Shown here: positions 35,243 to 44,479 of the stretch, in pieces
Layout of the letters: each line of letters begins with the position of its first letter
How positions within the stretch are numbered: position 1 is the first letter of the stretch
The notes under the pieces: generated by a model
Told to the model about the DNA's origin: nothing
Seen by the model: the letters and a program-made list of their open reading frames with translations, nothing else
The model's database searches: none
From: Longitalea arenae
GTDB lineage: Bacteria > Bacteroidota > Bacteroidia > Chitinophagales > Chitinophagaceae
DNA length: 64,000 bases
Assembly (NCBI RefSeq): GCF_016924755.1
Contig: NZ_JAFFJX010000009.1
Span: 202,727-266,726 of the forward strand
Reading direction: 5' to 3'
Translations under genes and position numbers: made by a program

Positions 35243-35809
35243 ATGAACCGGCGTTGTAAATACGAAACTGTAGCATACAAAACGTTAAAAACGCCAATTA
35301 ATGAAAGGTTATTTAGTGACCTTTATACACATTACTGGTACAAAGTTTTTCGCCATTCGTATGAATATACAGGTTCGAAGCAGGAAGCGGAGGATATGGC
35401 GCAGGAAGTGTTTCTGAAGTTGTGGCAGAATTTCGACCGGATCAACGGTCAGCTGACGAATGTAGAAGGATACCTTTTTATAATGACCAGGAATAGCTGT
35501 CATAACCATTATAAAAAAGAGATAAGGAAATTGCCCTGGTATAAAAGTTATTGCCAGACGCAGGCAGAAGCGTATACGCATGATGATATAGTTGCCAAAG
35601 AAATTAAACGCATTGCGATAAAAGCGGTTCAACAGTTACCGGAAAAACAAAGAAAGGTCTATATATACAGGGATCTGGGATTGGGCAGAAAAGAAATTGC
35701 AACCATTTTGAGAGTGTCTGTAAACACCATTGATGCGAACATCACTATAGCCATGAAGAAGGTGCAACAATATGTAAGCCGCGAACTGAACTTATCAACG
35801 GCGGCATAA
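35243..35809 (+). CDS. Second ECF sigma factor, downstream of fecR
   Basis: A 188-residue ECF factor with region 2 (LYTHYWYKVFRHSYEYTGSK, then EAEDMAQEVFLKLWQNFD) and region 4 (LPEKQRKVYIYRDLGLGRKEIATILRVSVNTIDANI). It differs from the sigma factor at 33238 in sequence and lacks a hydrophobic tail, ending RELNLSTAA. It begins 37 bp after fecR and is followed by a terminator-like stem. It could be controlled by the same FecR or act downstream in a cascade; neither can be decided from sequence. Confidence 0.92.
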   Translation: MNRRCKYETVAYKTLKTPINERLFSDLYTHYWYKVFRHSYEYTGSKQEAEDMAQEVFLKLWQNFDRINGQLTNVEGYLFIMTRNSCHNHYKKEIRKLPWYKSYCQTQAEAYTHDDIVAKEIKRIAIKAVQQLPEKQRKVYIYRDLGLGRKEIATILRVSVNTIDANITIAMKKVQQYVSRELNLSTAA

Positions 35810-35860
35810 AAAACCTTATCTGTAAAGCCTGGAGGCTGTTTCTATAAAAGATGAAAGACC

Positions 35861-35932
35861 GTGCTGCCGGAAATAATTGCGTAGAAGTATTTGGATAACG
35901 CTTTATGTAATGATGACGGCAGCACCGTTTTT
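35861..35932 (+). terminator. Terminator or attenuator between sigma and TlpA genes
   Basis: GTGCTGCCG (35861-35869) and CGGCAGCAC (35917-35925) pair perfectly over 9 bp across a 47-nt loop, followed by CGTTTTTTT. The long loop makes it a weaker terminator; it separates the regulator genes from the transport genes. Confidence 0.5.
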
Positions 35933-36081
35933 TTGGATAAAAGTCGGATATGACCGGGCAGCATATAGTGCAACTGCAGGTCGTATCGTAAGCTGTATAA
36001 GACCACGAAAGGCAAAAGGAAGGTTGTAATTGGCCCGAAGCGTTATGACCATGTACTTTAACTGTTAAAAACCGCTACGAT

Positions 36082-37476
36082 ATGAAAGGAACAAGGCAAT
36101 TACTAGGCCTGTGTTTGGTTATTGGTATGACCATAGTTGGTAATAACCTTGCATTTACCCAGGGCGCTACCATGGCCCGGGCTACTCCCAATTACATTCC
36201 TTCCCGAAATACTGCTGCACCTGTTCACAATGAAATCAGGGCCCTAAGCATAGGAGATAAGGTTCCTGATATAGAATTTACGCTGATAAATTATCCCACC
36301 ACCAAAGCCAGCTTATCAGATTTTGCCGGGAAACTGGTTATCCTTGACTTCTGGGCAACCTGGTGCACAGGCTGTTTACATGCCTTTCCTAAAATGGATT
36401 CCTTACAAAAAGAATTTGACGGCAGGATACAGGTGATACTGATCAACAAAAAGAATACAGGTGACGATTATAATAAAGTTGAACGTTTTTATGAAAAGTG
36501 GAAAGCAAAGCATAAAGGTTTTGTTTTGCCTTCCGCTGTTATGGACACGGTGGCCGGCATTTTATTTTCTCATACCCTAATACCTCATTATGTCATCATA
36601 GGCCCTGATGGAAAAGTAAAAGCCATCACGTCGTCTGACCAGATAAATAAAGAAAGTATAACAAAGCTGCTCAATAATGATGGCAAACAGCTGATCCCTA
36701 AAAAAGATCTTGACGCCAATAAGCCTTTGTTCGCATCAAATGATCTTCCCATCAATGAAAATGTAGCATACTCTGTACTATTAAAAGGCTGGTATTCCGG
36801 ACTGGGTAGTGGAGCTCAGTTCAGGTATGTTGATAATGTAGTCAGGGGAAGGGCTTTTTATAATACGGAAATAGCTTCTATTTATAAATTCATTGCTGCA
36901 CATATCGATTCGAATATTAGTTTTAAAAGAATGGTGTATAAGGTAAAGGAGCCATCATTGTTAAAATGGGCGGCAAAAACAGCCGCACCGGATGAATGGC
37001 TAAGCAATAACCTGTACACGTATGATTTTATAGTTCCGGCACAGAAAGCCTATGACCTCTATCCGTTGATGTTGGCAAACCTGAATGCCCATTCAGATTA
37101 TAAGGGCTACTTCGAAAAGAAAAAAGTAAAATGCCTTGCCCTGGTTAAAATTGGTGATGCTGAAAGAATCAAGACAAAGGGCGGTGCTTATATCAATAAA
37201 ACCGTTGATGGCAATGTTAAGGTACTTAACAATATCCCGGTGTCGTTTCTTGTAAAACTGCTGAATGATGATGTGAAAGCTATCAGCCTGCCGGTGATCA
37301 ATGAAACAAGGATTGAACACCCGGTAGATCTAAAACTGAGGTTTGATTTCACCGATTTGAGCGTTTTCCGCCAGGAATTAAACAGTCAGGGCCTTGATCT
37401 GATAGAAGTGAAAAGAGAACTTAACATGTTTATTATAGAAGATAAAAACCTTAGATCCAATAGTACCACTAAATAG
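36082..37476 (+). CDS. TlpA-like thioredoxin-fold protein with C-terminal extension
   Basis: A 464-residue secreted protein. After a signal peptide (about 1-27) and a linker comes a TlpA/AhpC-TSA-type domain: GDKVPDIEFTLINYP, VILDFWATWCTGCLHAFP with redox cysteines C95 and C98, then HYVIIGPDGKVKAI. The C-terminal ~240 residues are not a thioredoxin and include a DLKLRFDFTDLSVFRQEL segment. Such redoxin-plus-extension proteins often occur beside SusC/SusD genes in Bacteroidota. It lies 170 bp before the susC start, and a stem-loop separates them. Its target (perhaps receptor folding or a substrate modification) is unknown. Confidence 0.85.
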   Translation: MKGTRQLLGLCLVIGMTIVGNNLAFTQGATMARATPNYIPSRNTAAPVHNEIRALSIGDKVPDIEFTLINYPTTKASLSDFAGKLVILDFWATWCTGCLHAFPKMDSLQKEFDGRIQVILINKKNTGDDYNKVERFYEKWKAKHKGFVLPSAVMDTVAGILFSHTLIPHYVIIGPDGKVKAITSSDQINKESITKLLNNDGKQLIPKKDLDANKPLFASNDLPINENVAYSVLLKGWYSGLGSGAQFRYVDNVVRGRAFYNTEIASIYKFIAAHIDSNISFKRMVYKVKEPSLLKWAAKTAAPDEWLSNNLYTYDFIVPAQKAYDLYPLMLANLNAHSDYKGYFEKKKVKCLALVKIGDAERIKTKGGAYINKTVDGNVKVLNNIPVSFLVKLLNDDVKAISLPVINETRIEHPVDLKLRFDFTDLSVFRQELNSQGLDLIEVKRELNMFIIEDKNLRSNSTTK

Positions 37477-37573
37477 CATACTGAAGATTTCAACTAAGAT
37501 AATGCTATGACCAAAAACTAACCAGAACCAAGTCCAGTAACGGTTGACTCTTGCCACCGATAGGCACAAAAAA

Positions 37574-37595
37574 CACGCCGGAGGCACCCGGCGTG
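37574..37595 (+). other. Stem-loop between tlpA-like and susC genes
   Basis: CACGCCGG and CCGGCGTG form a perfect 8-bp stem with a 6-nt loop, without a T tract behind it. It may protect or process the mRNA between the two genes, or terminate on the opposite strand, where the A run becomes Ts. It lies inside the longest open frame of susC, which supports the later start at 37647. Confidence 0.45.
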
Positions 37596-37646
37596 CAGGT
37601 TAACCATAATGAGCGTATCAATTTAATTAACCGTAAAAGCAAAATT

Positions 37647-40600
37647 ATGCAAGATTTTGATCTTGGCAATGGTTCTGCTATGGCAGTACTTAACCCAAAG
37701 CTATTGTTGATTACCAGGAAATTGAAAAAATGCTTGTGGATTATGAAGACGGCTTTTCTGATCATATTAGTAAGTTGTTTACAAGTGACGGCCAATGGAC
37801 TTGCCCAGGAGAAGATCACGCTTTCTGTAAATAATGCATCCCTTGAACAGGTGTTGAAAAGCATCAGAACCCAAACCGGTTACATTTTTATTTACGAAAC
37901 CGAAACAGTGAAGGATAAAAAAGTTACCCTCCATGTTTCAAATGCAAGCCTTAAGGAAACCCTTGATAAGTGCTTTCAGCATCTTGCCATTTCATATGTT
38001 ATAGCAGGGAAAAACGTGGTCATTAATGCGAAGAATAAAACGACTGCAACAGTCACTGAGGGAGATGGTAATAGCCGGCCTCCTTTTATTGATGTCAGGG
38101 GAACCGTAGTTAACGAAAAAAAGGAGCCAGTAGCAGGCGTAACAGTTACAGTGAAAGGCACGCAAAAAAATACCCTTACCGACAGCCAGGGGGAATTCTC
38201 CTTATCAACAGTTGAAAATAATGCGGTCCTCGTGTTCACCCATATTAGCATGGAGACCTTTGAGATAAGTGTTAGCGGCAAGACTGAACTTGCGATCAGC
38301 CTGAAGACGAAGATCAGGGAACTGAGTGATGTTACTGTTACCGTAAACACCGGCTATCAGCAATTACCAAAGGAAAGGGCAACAGGATCATTCGATGTGA
38401 TCGATAATAAGACATTCAATCAACAGGTAAGCACCAATATCCTGGGCAGGTTAGAAGCTATTTCGAACGGCTTAACGGTTGACAGGGTCACTAATCCCTC
38501 AGGCAGATTGATGGTAAGAGGGTTAAGTACCATCCTAGGCCCTAAAGACCCTTTGATCATTGTAGATAATTTCCCGTACGAAGGCGATATCAATAATATT
38601 AACCCGAATGATGTAGAAAATATTACGGTGCTTAAAGATGCTGCAGCTTCATCGATCTGGGGATCCAGGGCAGGGAACGGGGTTATTGTTATAACCACCA
38701 AGAAAAGCAAGCTTAATCAACGCTTATCGATCGAGTTCAATTCCAACCTGACTGTTACCGATCAACCAGACCTTTCTTACATCAAGCAGATCTCGTCGGC
38801 TGACTTCATTGATGCCGAACTCTTCCTGTTTCAAAACAGGTATCGGTTTTCAGACACCAGTGGCGTGTCGCGGCCGCTGTTCTCCCCGGTATATGAAATT
38901 CTTTTTCAAAGAAGGCGGGGGACGATCTCGGCCGCTGATTCCGCTACGCAGATCGACGCTTTGCGGAATATAGATATAAGGAATGATTTTGACAGGTATC
39001 TGTACCGTAAGGCGGTAAATCAGCAATATTCAATAAACATGAAGGGCGGGTCTAATAATTATTCCTGGTTCCTGTCTTCAGGTTTCGATCATAATATCGA
39101 TCAGTTGAATGCCAAATACGATCGTATCAACCTGCGCTTTCAAAACATGTTCTCACCCGTGAAGGGTTTACAGATCCAGGCGGGTATTTATTATACCCAG
39201 ACGGATAGCAAAAACGGCAGGCCGGGTTACGGCAACATCACTTCCCTGAATACAGGATTTATACCACCCTATACGCAGCTTGCTGATGAGTATGGAACGC
39301 CGTTAAGGATCTATAAGGATTACAGAACCCCCTATATTGATACCGCGGGCGCTGGCAAATTGCTAGACTGGACCTATACACCGTTGGATGATTACCGGCA
39401 TAACATCATTACTTCGAAAGGAAGCGATGCTTTGATCAACCTGAGCGCCAATTATGAAATAATCCCGGGGCTTTCTGCTTTGGTACAATACCAATATGAA
39501 AAACAGCAGATCAACAGCAGGAACCTGTATGATGAATACAGTTATACGGCAAGGAATATGGTCAACAGGTATTCACAGATCGATGCCAGCGGTAAAGTTA
39601 CCTATATCGTTCCTAAGGGTGGAATACTGGATCTGAGTTCATCGGTTTTGCAGTCAAGCAACGTAAGAGCCCAGTTGAATTATACAAAAAACTGGAATAA
39701 ACATGCGTTTGCCGGCATACTCGGTGCGGAGTTAAGGGAATTGAACACAACAGAAAGCAGGAACAGATTATACGGATATAATGATAACACGTTGACATTC
39801 GGCATGGTCGATTACACTCGCACCTATCCCGAGTATATTTCAAAGAACAGTTCTTTTATTCAACAAAATGATGGTTTGCTAGATAAAACAAACCGGTTTG
39901 TTTCTGTATTCAGCAATATTGCGTATACCTATTTGTCAAAGTATACTATCTCTGCCAGTGTCAGGCGGGATGGTTCCAACTTGTATGGTGCAAACATCAA
40001 TGATAAATGGAAACCCTTGTGGTCAGTGGGCGGTAGCTGGGATCTTTCAAGGGAATCCTTTTACAAGAGTAAATTGTTACCATACCTGAAAGCCAGGGTA
40101 ACCTATGGGTTCAGTGGTAATGCAGATCCGTCAAAAGTCGCATTAACGACCATTCAATATTTATTCAACAGCCAGTTTACGTTAACGCCGGTTTCAACGA
40201 TCAATAATTTCGATAACCCCGAATTAAAATGGGAAACGGTACGGATGACAAACATGGGCCTCGATTTTGGTACTCTCAATAACCGGGTGTCAGGCAGCCT
40301 GGATTACTATATGAAAAAAGGCACGGATCTTTTTGCCTTTACGCCTGTCGATTATACAAGTGTGTCTGTACCCCAGCTTGTTAGAAATGTGGCCGAGATC
40401 AGTGGTAAAGGATTTGATCTTAAGATCAACAGCAAAAATATTGACGGCGTATTCAAATGGGCCTCTACATTGAACCTGAGTTACTACAGCGACAAAGTAA
40501 ACAAGTATTACCAGTCTTCGTACCTGGGGAAAAATTTTATTACAAGCGATTTGCGGGTATCGGCTGTTGAGGGGAACTCGGTTTATTCGATCTATTCCTA

Positions 40601-41213
40601 CAGATGGGCCGGCTTGGATTCATTAACTGGAGACCCCAGGGGATATCTTAACAAGCAGGTGAGCAAAGATTATAATAAACTGGTTAATGATTCTTTACAG
40701 AACCTGGTGCACCATGGCCCTGCATTGCCCCGGGTATTCGGTTCTTTGATCAATACATTTTCCTGGAAGCAATTGTCATTGTCGGTCGCACTGATGTATA
40801 AATTCAACTATTATTTCAGGAAACCAACCATTAATTATAACCAGTTATATTCGAGCTGGGTTGGCCATGCAGATATCAGCAACAGGTGGCGGTCGCCTGG
40901 CGACGAGCAGTTTACCAATGTGCCGAGTATGATCTATCCGGGCAGTACATCCAGGGACGAATTTTATGCAGGATCAGAAGCCAACGTGGTAAAAGGTGAT
41001 CATATTCGATTGCAATACATTACGCTCAATTATTTTCTGGATAATCTCAGTAAAAAGCAGGGAATATTTAAAGGTTTGCAGGTGTATCTGAACGTAAATA
41101 ACCTGGGCGTTATCTGGCGGGCCAACAAATTGAATATAGATCCTGAGTATTATTCACAATATGCGATGCCTCCTGCAAAAAGTTTCTCCGTGGGGGTAAG
41201 AACCAATCTCTAA
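37647..41213 (+). CDS. SusC/RagA-type TonB-dependent receptor with STN domain
   Basis: A 1188-residue receptor. The start at 37647 gives the usual Chitinophagaceae form: about 30 polar/basic residues (ITRKLKKCLWIMK) before the hydrophobic signal, cleavage near GLAQ. It has an STN domain (KITLSVNNASLEQVLKSIRTQTGYIF), a CarboxypepD_reg-like domain (VRGTVVNEKKEPVAGVTVTVKG), a plug with LIIVDNFPYEGDINNINPND and SIWGSRAGNGVI, and a ~700-residue barrel ending in YAMPPAKSFSVGVRTNL. It presumably imports a substrate with the SusD lipoprotein encoded 16 bp downstream. The STN domain fits signalling to the FecR encoded upstream. Confidence 0.95.
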   Translation: MQDFDLGNGSAMAVLNPKLLLITRKLKKCLWIMKTAFLIILVSCLQVTANGLAQEKITLSVNNASLEQVLKSIRTQTGYIFIYETETVKDKKVTLHVSNASLKETLDKCFQHLAISYVIAGKNVVINAKNKTTATVTEGDGNSRPPFIDVRGTVVNEKKEPVAGVTVTVKGTQKNTLTDSQGEFSLSTVENNAVLVFTHISMETFEISVSGKTELAISLKTKIRELSDVTVTVNTGYQQLPKERATGSFDVIDNKTFNQQVSTNILGRLEAISNGLTVDRVTNPSGRLMVRGLSTILGPKDPLIIVDNFPYEGDINNINPNDVENITVLKDAAASSIWGSRAGNGVIVITTKKSKLNQRLSIEFNSNLTVTDQPDLSYIKQISSADFIDAELFLFQNRYRFSDTSGVSRPLFSPVYEILFQRRRGTISAADSATQIDALRNIDIRNDFDRYLYRKAVNQQYSINMKGGSNNYSWFLSSGFDHNIDQLNAKYDRINLRFQNMFSPVKGLQIQAGIYYTQTDSKNGRPGYGNITSLNTGFIPPYTQLADEYGTPLRIYKDYRTPYIDTAGAGKLLDWTYTPLDDYRHNIITSKGSDALINLSANYEIIPGLSALVQYQYEKQQINSRNLYDEYSYTARNMVNRYSQIDASGKVTYIVPKGGILDLSSSVLQSSNVRAQLNYTKNWNKHAFAGILGAELRELNTTESRNRLYGYNDNTLTFGMVDYTRTYPEYISKNSSFIQQNDGLLDKTNRFVSVFSNIAYTYLSKYTISASVRRDGSNLYGANINDKWKPLWSVGGSWDLSRESFYKSKLLPYLKARVTYGFSGNADPSKVALTTIQYLFNSQFTLTPVSTINNFDNPELKWETVRMTNMGLDFGTLNNRVSGSLDYYMKKGTDLFAFTPVDYTSVSVPQLVRNVAEISGKGFDLKINSKNIDGVFKWASTLNLSYYSDKVNKYYQSSYLGKNFITSDLRVSAVEGNSVYSIYSYRWAGLDSLTGDPRGYLNKQVSKDYNKLVNDSLQNLVHHGPALPRVFGSLINTFSWKQLSLSVALMYKFNYYFRKPTINYNQLYSSWVGHADISNRWRSPGDEQFTNVPSMIYPGSTSRDEFYAGSEANVVKGDHIRLQYITLNYFLDNLSKKQGIFKGLQVYLNVNNLGVIWRANKLNIDPEYYSQYAMPPAKSFSVGVRTNL

Positions 41214-41229
41214 CTGTAAATGCAGCACA

Positions 41230-42618
41230 ATGAAAAAAAGTACATATACATATAGCAGCTACGCCACTTTGCTTGTAGTTATTTTGTTTCACTTCAGCAG
41301 CTGCCAGAAATACCTGGATAAGAAGCCCGATAAGAAACTGTCGGTTATCAGTTCCGTTGCAGACCTGCAGTCCCTGATGGATAATCAGTCGATCCATTAT
41401 TTAAGCGAACAGTCTTCTGATGAAATAAGCGCCGATAATTATTACCTCACCGATGAAAGATGGTCGAGCATGAGCAATGAGCGGAACAGAAGGATGTATA
41501 ACTGGCAGCCCGATTTCCTGTTTGCTTCAGGCAATGGAAATGAATGGGGAAGGGCATATAATTCCATCTATTATGCCAACACAGTCATTGAGAATATAAA
41601 AAATGTAACCGATCAGGCAGATCCCGAACAGATCAATGATGTTAAGGGACAGGCGCTTTTTGTGCGCGCCAAACAGCATTTTCATGTGGCTGTTTTGTGG
41701 GCCAATGCATATGATCCCAACACAGCAGCTACTGAGCTGGGAATTCCGCTGAGATTGGGTACCGACTTCAATGAGCCATCTACGAGAAGCAGCCTCGAAT
41801 CGAATTTCGACCAGATCATCACCGACCTCAAAGAAGCTGCTGATCTGTTGCCTAAAGTGTCTATGCATGTAATGCGGCCATCAAAGCCGGCTGCATATGG
41901 AATGCTGGCGAGGGTATACCTTTATATGCAACAGTACGAAAATGCGAGACGCTATGCCGATTCATGCCTGCAAATAAAAAGTCAATTATTGGATTACAAT
42001 ACGGTAAATGCAGCTTCTGTTACTCCGTTTGCACCTTTAGGATTTAACGTTGAAATAATTTGGGAAAATGCTGCTTACCGCGATGTGCCGGTATCCGGAT
42101 TAACCCGCGGCACCATTGATACAATATTATATCAATCATATGATCAGAACGATCTCAGAAAAAGCATATTCTTCAGAGCCGGTTCCATTGGCCAGGTGTT
42201 TAAAGGTAATTATGATGAGGTATTGGGCAGCAGCTTATTTAGTGGTATTGCAACAGATGAAGTGTATTTAATGCGGGCGGAAGCTTATGCGAGGACCAAT
42301 AATAAAGACTCGGCTTTAAAAGATCTGAATACCCTGATGGCAAAAAGATGGAAAAACACGGCCATTTTCAATCCTGTTACTGCTGCCGATGCGAATGAAG
42401 CTTTAAATAAGATCTTAATCGAGAGAAGAAAAGAGCTGCTATTTAGAAACCTCAGATGGATGGATATAAAAAGACTGAATGCGACAGGCGCAAATATTAC
42501 CTTGAAAAGGGTCATTAACGGACAAACTTATTTATTACCGCCTAATGATTTCAGATATGCGCTGCCAATACCTGAGGATATTATAAATGTAACCCAAATG
42601 CCACAAAACCCAAGATAG
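41230..42618 (+). CDS. SusD/RagB-family substrate-binding lipoprotein
   Basis: A 462-residue lipoprotein with lipobox near FSSC (cysteine at about residue 19). The body shows SusD features: a helical N-terminal domain (YLDKKPDKKLSVISSVADLQSLMDN), RAKQHFHVAVLWANAYDP, YGMLARVYLYMQQYENARRYAD and the C-terminal IERRKELLFRNLRWMDIKRLN. It caps the partner SusC on the cell surface. Relatively short for the family. Confidence 0.94.
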   Translation: MKKSTYTYSSYATLLVVILFHFSSCQKYLDKKPDKKLSVISSVADLQSLMDNQSIHYLSEQSSDEISADNYYLTDERWSSMSNERNRRMYNWQPDFLFASGNGNEWGRAYNSIYYANTVIENIKNVTDQADPEQINDVKGQALFVRAKQHFHVAVLWANAYDPNTAATELGIPLRLGTDFNEPSTRSSLESNFDQIITDLKEAADLLPKVSMHVMRPSKPAAYGMLARVYLYMQQYENARRYADSCLQIKSQLLDYNTVNAASVTPFAPLGFNVEIIWENAAYRDVPVSGLTRGTIDTILYQSYDQNDLRKSIFFRAGSIGQVFKGNYDEVLGSSLFSGIATDEVYLMRAEAYARTNNKDSALKDLNTLMAKRWKNTAIFNPVTAADANEALNKILIERRKELLFRNLRWMDIKRLNATGANITLKRVINGQTYLLPPNDFRYALPIPEDIINVTQMPQNPR

Positions 42619-42641
42619 TTATTCATCCCTGCCTTTAAACA

Positions 42642-42680
42642 GAAAGGTCATTTCAACAGAAATGACCTTTCGTGCTTTTA
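42642..42680. terminator. Bidirectional terminator between convergent genes
   Basis: GAAAGGTCATTTC and GAAATGACCTTTC form a perfect 13-bp stem with a 4-nt loop. It sits between the susD stop at 42618 and the 3' end of the minus-strand DUF6520 gene at 42692; T-rich ends on both strands suit termination in both directions. Confidence 0.7.
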
Positions 42681-42691
42681 TGGTTCAGCGA

Positions 42692-42988
42692 TTATTCTAC
42701 TGATCTTTTTTGAGCAGACAGATCCATGATCTCGGCAGCTGATTTTCCTGCAAGGAAATTTTGCAATTGTGCAGGAGTATTAACTTCATCAGGAACAGAA
42801 ATAACACAAGGAGCATTGCCTAAAGAAGAGCAACCTGAAGGTGTTCCGTTTAAAGTGTATTTGGTATAATCAGTGATGTGAGATTCAGTGGTTCCATCAA
42901 ATCTCCATTGTTGGTTTAATTTAGTAGTAAAAGCAACAGAAGAGATTGCAATACCAACTGCTAATACGCTGAAAAAATACTTTTTCAT
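42692..42988 (-). CDS. DUF6520-like small secreted protein
   Basis: A 98-residue protein with a signal peptide (MKKYFFSVLAVGIAISSVAF) and a Cys pair (SGCSSLGNAPCVI) typical of the small Bacteroidota exported proteins annotated as DUF6520. Function unknown. It is the second gene of a minus-strand pair after a MauE-like membrane protein, an arrangement often seen in this phylum. Confidence 0.7.
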   Translation of the reverse strand: MKKYFFSVLAVGIAISSVAFTTKLNQQWRFDGTTESHITDYTKYTLNGTPSGCSSLGNAPCVISVPDEVNTPAQLQNFLAGKSAAEIMDLSAQKRSVE

Positions 42989-43046
42989 AAAATAAAATTT
43001 TTGATGGTTTAAATGCCTACTCTTTTTGATAAGGTTTTTCGGCTTT

Positions 43047-43158
43047 CACCTTCTGCTACCCATAAGGGTAAATGTACTGTACATGTTGTTTTATAAACGG
43101 CACAACATGAGCCGTTACCGAACTTATTTGCAACTAAGTCAGTAGTTTGTACGTACAA
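43047..43158. promoter_or_regulatory. Cluster of GTAC-type palindromes between MauE-like and DUF6520 genes
   Basis: Within 112 bases lie TACCCATAAGGGTA, ATGTACTGTACAT (43072-43084), CATGTTGT paired with ACAACATG across 12 nt (43082-43109), and TTGTACGTACAA (43147-43158, perfect 12 bp). They are in the spacer upstream of the DUF6520 gene on its strand and may be binding sites for a regulator. Confidence 0.4.
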
Positions 43159-43188
43159 TATTTTAACAGGTTTAGTTTAATCTTTTTG

Positions 43189-43671
43189 TTATACCGATGC
43201 TGATATTTTCCGGTGCATCCTGATACCTGCAAGTGACAGCAGGATAAAAAATACATTAAAAATGAGATGCTGCGACCAGGTTAATTCGGATATTACGCCA
43301 CCGCAACTACAGGGAAGATTGGGAACGAACACCATCATATATATAATGTAAGCGGTAAATGCTGACATTAATAAAGCAGAAACTATTAACCCGGATCTTT
43401 TTGTTTGTGGCAAAAATAAGAGAACAGCAGTTATATATTCAATGGTTACGATTGTCCAGCTTATTTCAGCAGCAAGGTTTGCAAAGGCCGGATTTGTTTT
43501 CAGTACATTGATGGTTGGCCTGAAATCAATTGTTTTATTTAAAGCCGTATACAAAAACAATAATATAAACAAGGCCGCTATCACTTCTACTATCGCTTTC
43601 CTATTGTTCGCTACCATCCTGGCAATAACATTCATTCCCGGCCTATTGCCGCTTACTATTGCATTCTTCAT
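43189..43671 (-). CDS. MauE/DoxX-type membrane protein
   Basis: A 160-residue membrane protein with four hydrophobic segments and the conserved PCSCGGV motif between segments, as in the MauE/DoxX-like family. MauE is linked to disulfide formation in methylamine dehydrogenase maturation. The ATG at 43671 is chosen over an upstream TTG-like extension at 43731 because the added residues are not membrane-like and no homologous domain starts there. It pairs with a small Cys-containing secreted protein encoded 200 bp downstream, so a redox role on that protein is plausible inference. Confidence 0.8.
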   Translation of the reverse strand: MKNAIVSGNRPGMNVIARMVANNRKAIVEVIAALFILLFLYTALNKTIDFRPTINVLKTNPAFANLAAEISWTIVTIEYITAVLLFLPQTKRSGLIVSALLMSAFTAYIIYMMVFVPNLPCSCGGVISELTWSQHLIFNVFFILLSLAGIRMHRKISASV

Positions 43672-44479
43672 ATCAATAAGGTTTATGTGCCGGAATATTA
43701 TATGTTCCAGGCAAACTATTACTATGCTCAATAGTTCAATTCGGATTTTACGTTTGGAGTTTTACCCGTTCAGGTTGGCATTACTGCCTGTGATCTTTGG
43801 TGTGCGTAGGGTAGGAGCGCAAAATAAATGCTGTTTTGTCTGCTTACTGCAGGGTGCCTTAATTAGACAAAAAAGGCAGCACAGCAAGCCACTGTTAAAA
43901 ACCTTCTATAATAGATCAAGAAAGGCCGTCGTTGGTTTGTATATTCTCCTGATGATGATTTTCCTGGTTCTTATTCTTTGCGTTTGTTTTTTCGCTCTGA
44001 GCAATTAACTGTATGCAATTTACACCGCATTATTTCCGCTGTTTGCATTTTTTTTATACAAAATCACACCTTCATTTATTCTGTTTGCACAGATCGTGCA
44101 AATAAGCACGCAGGGTTGATCTCTTTGCCGGGGTGGATGGTTAGATAAGCGGGAAGATGCATAAACTGCTTTTTGAAGATTCATAATGATAAGGTTAATG
44201 GTTAATGATATGCCTACGCTCTCTACAGGTTTTCGGCCCTCCGTGTTATACAAATTTAATTTACACAATTCATGATCTTGCTTTTTCGCATCGCTTTACT
44301 TAAACACGTGAGTATCCGCGTTTGCGTCAATCGGCAATTCGCAAATGGCAATCGGCAATTGACAATCGGCAATCGGCAATTCGCAATTTGCAATTGGCAA
44401 TCGGCAATTGGCAATCGACAATTGACAATCGGCAATTCGCAATTTGCAATTGGCAATTTGCAATTGACGGTTCGCACTT
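43672..44479. other. Long intergenic region ending in heptamer repeats
   Basis: About 808 bases without a supported gene. A plus-strand open frame overlaps the MauE gene antisense and its continuation here is not convincing. A 7-bp tandem array (44331-44463) occupies the right end. The remaining sequence shows no strong hairpin or promoter box. Confidence 0.45.
44331..44463. repeat. Array of 19 heptanucleotide repeats (TYGGCAA type)
   Basis: Nineteen 7-bp units in exact register, variants of TCGGCAA, TTGGCAA, TTCGCAA, TTTGCAA and TTGACAA, then a broken unit. The third, fourth positions vary while the terminal CAA is constant. It ends 17 bp before the stop of the minus-strand AraC-type gene. 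The same family of heptamers occurs at 58851-58885 and 58929-58963. Confidence 0.85.

Noticed and set aside
37551..37646. Upstream in-frame ATG as susC start
   Set aside because: The extension covers a stem-loop and gives residues unlike SusC N-termini; 37647 gives the expected signal region.
43442..44008. 188-codon plus-strand ORF over the MauE-like gene
   Set aside because: It is antisense to a protein with clear membrane segments and the PCSCGG motif; its translation shows no family features.
44331..44463. CRISPR array
   Set aside because: The units are contiguous 7-bp repeats with no unique spacers and no cas genes are present.
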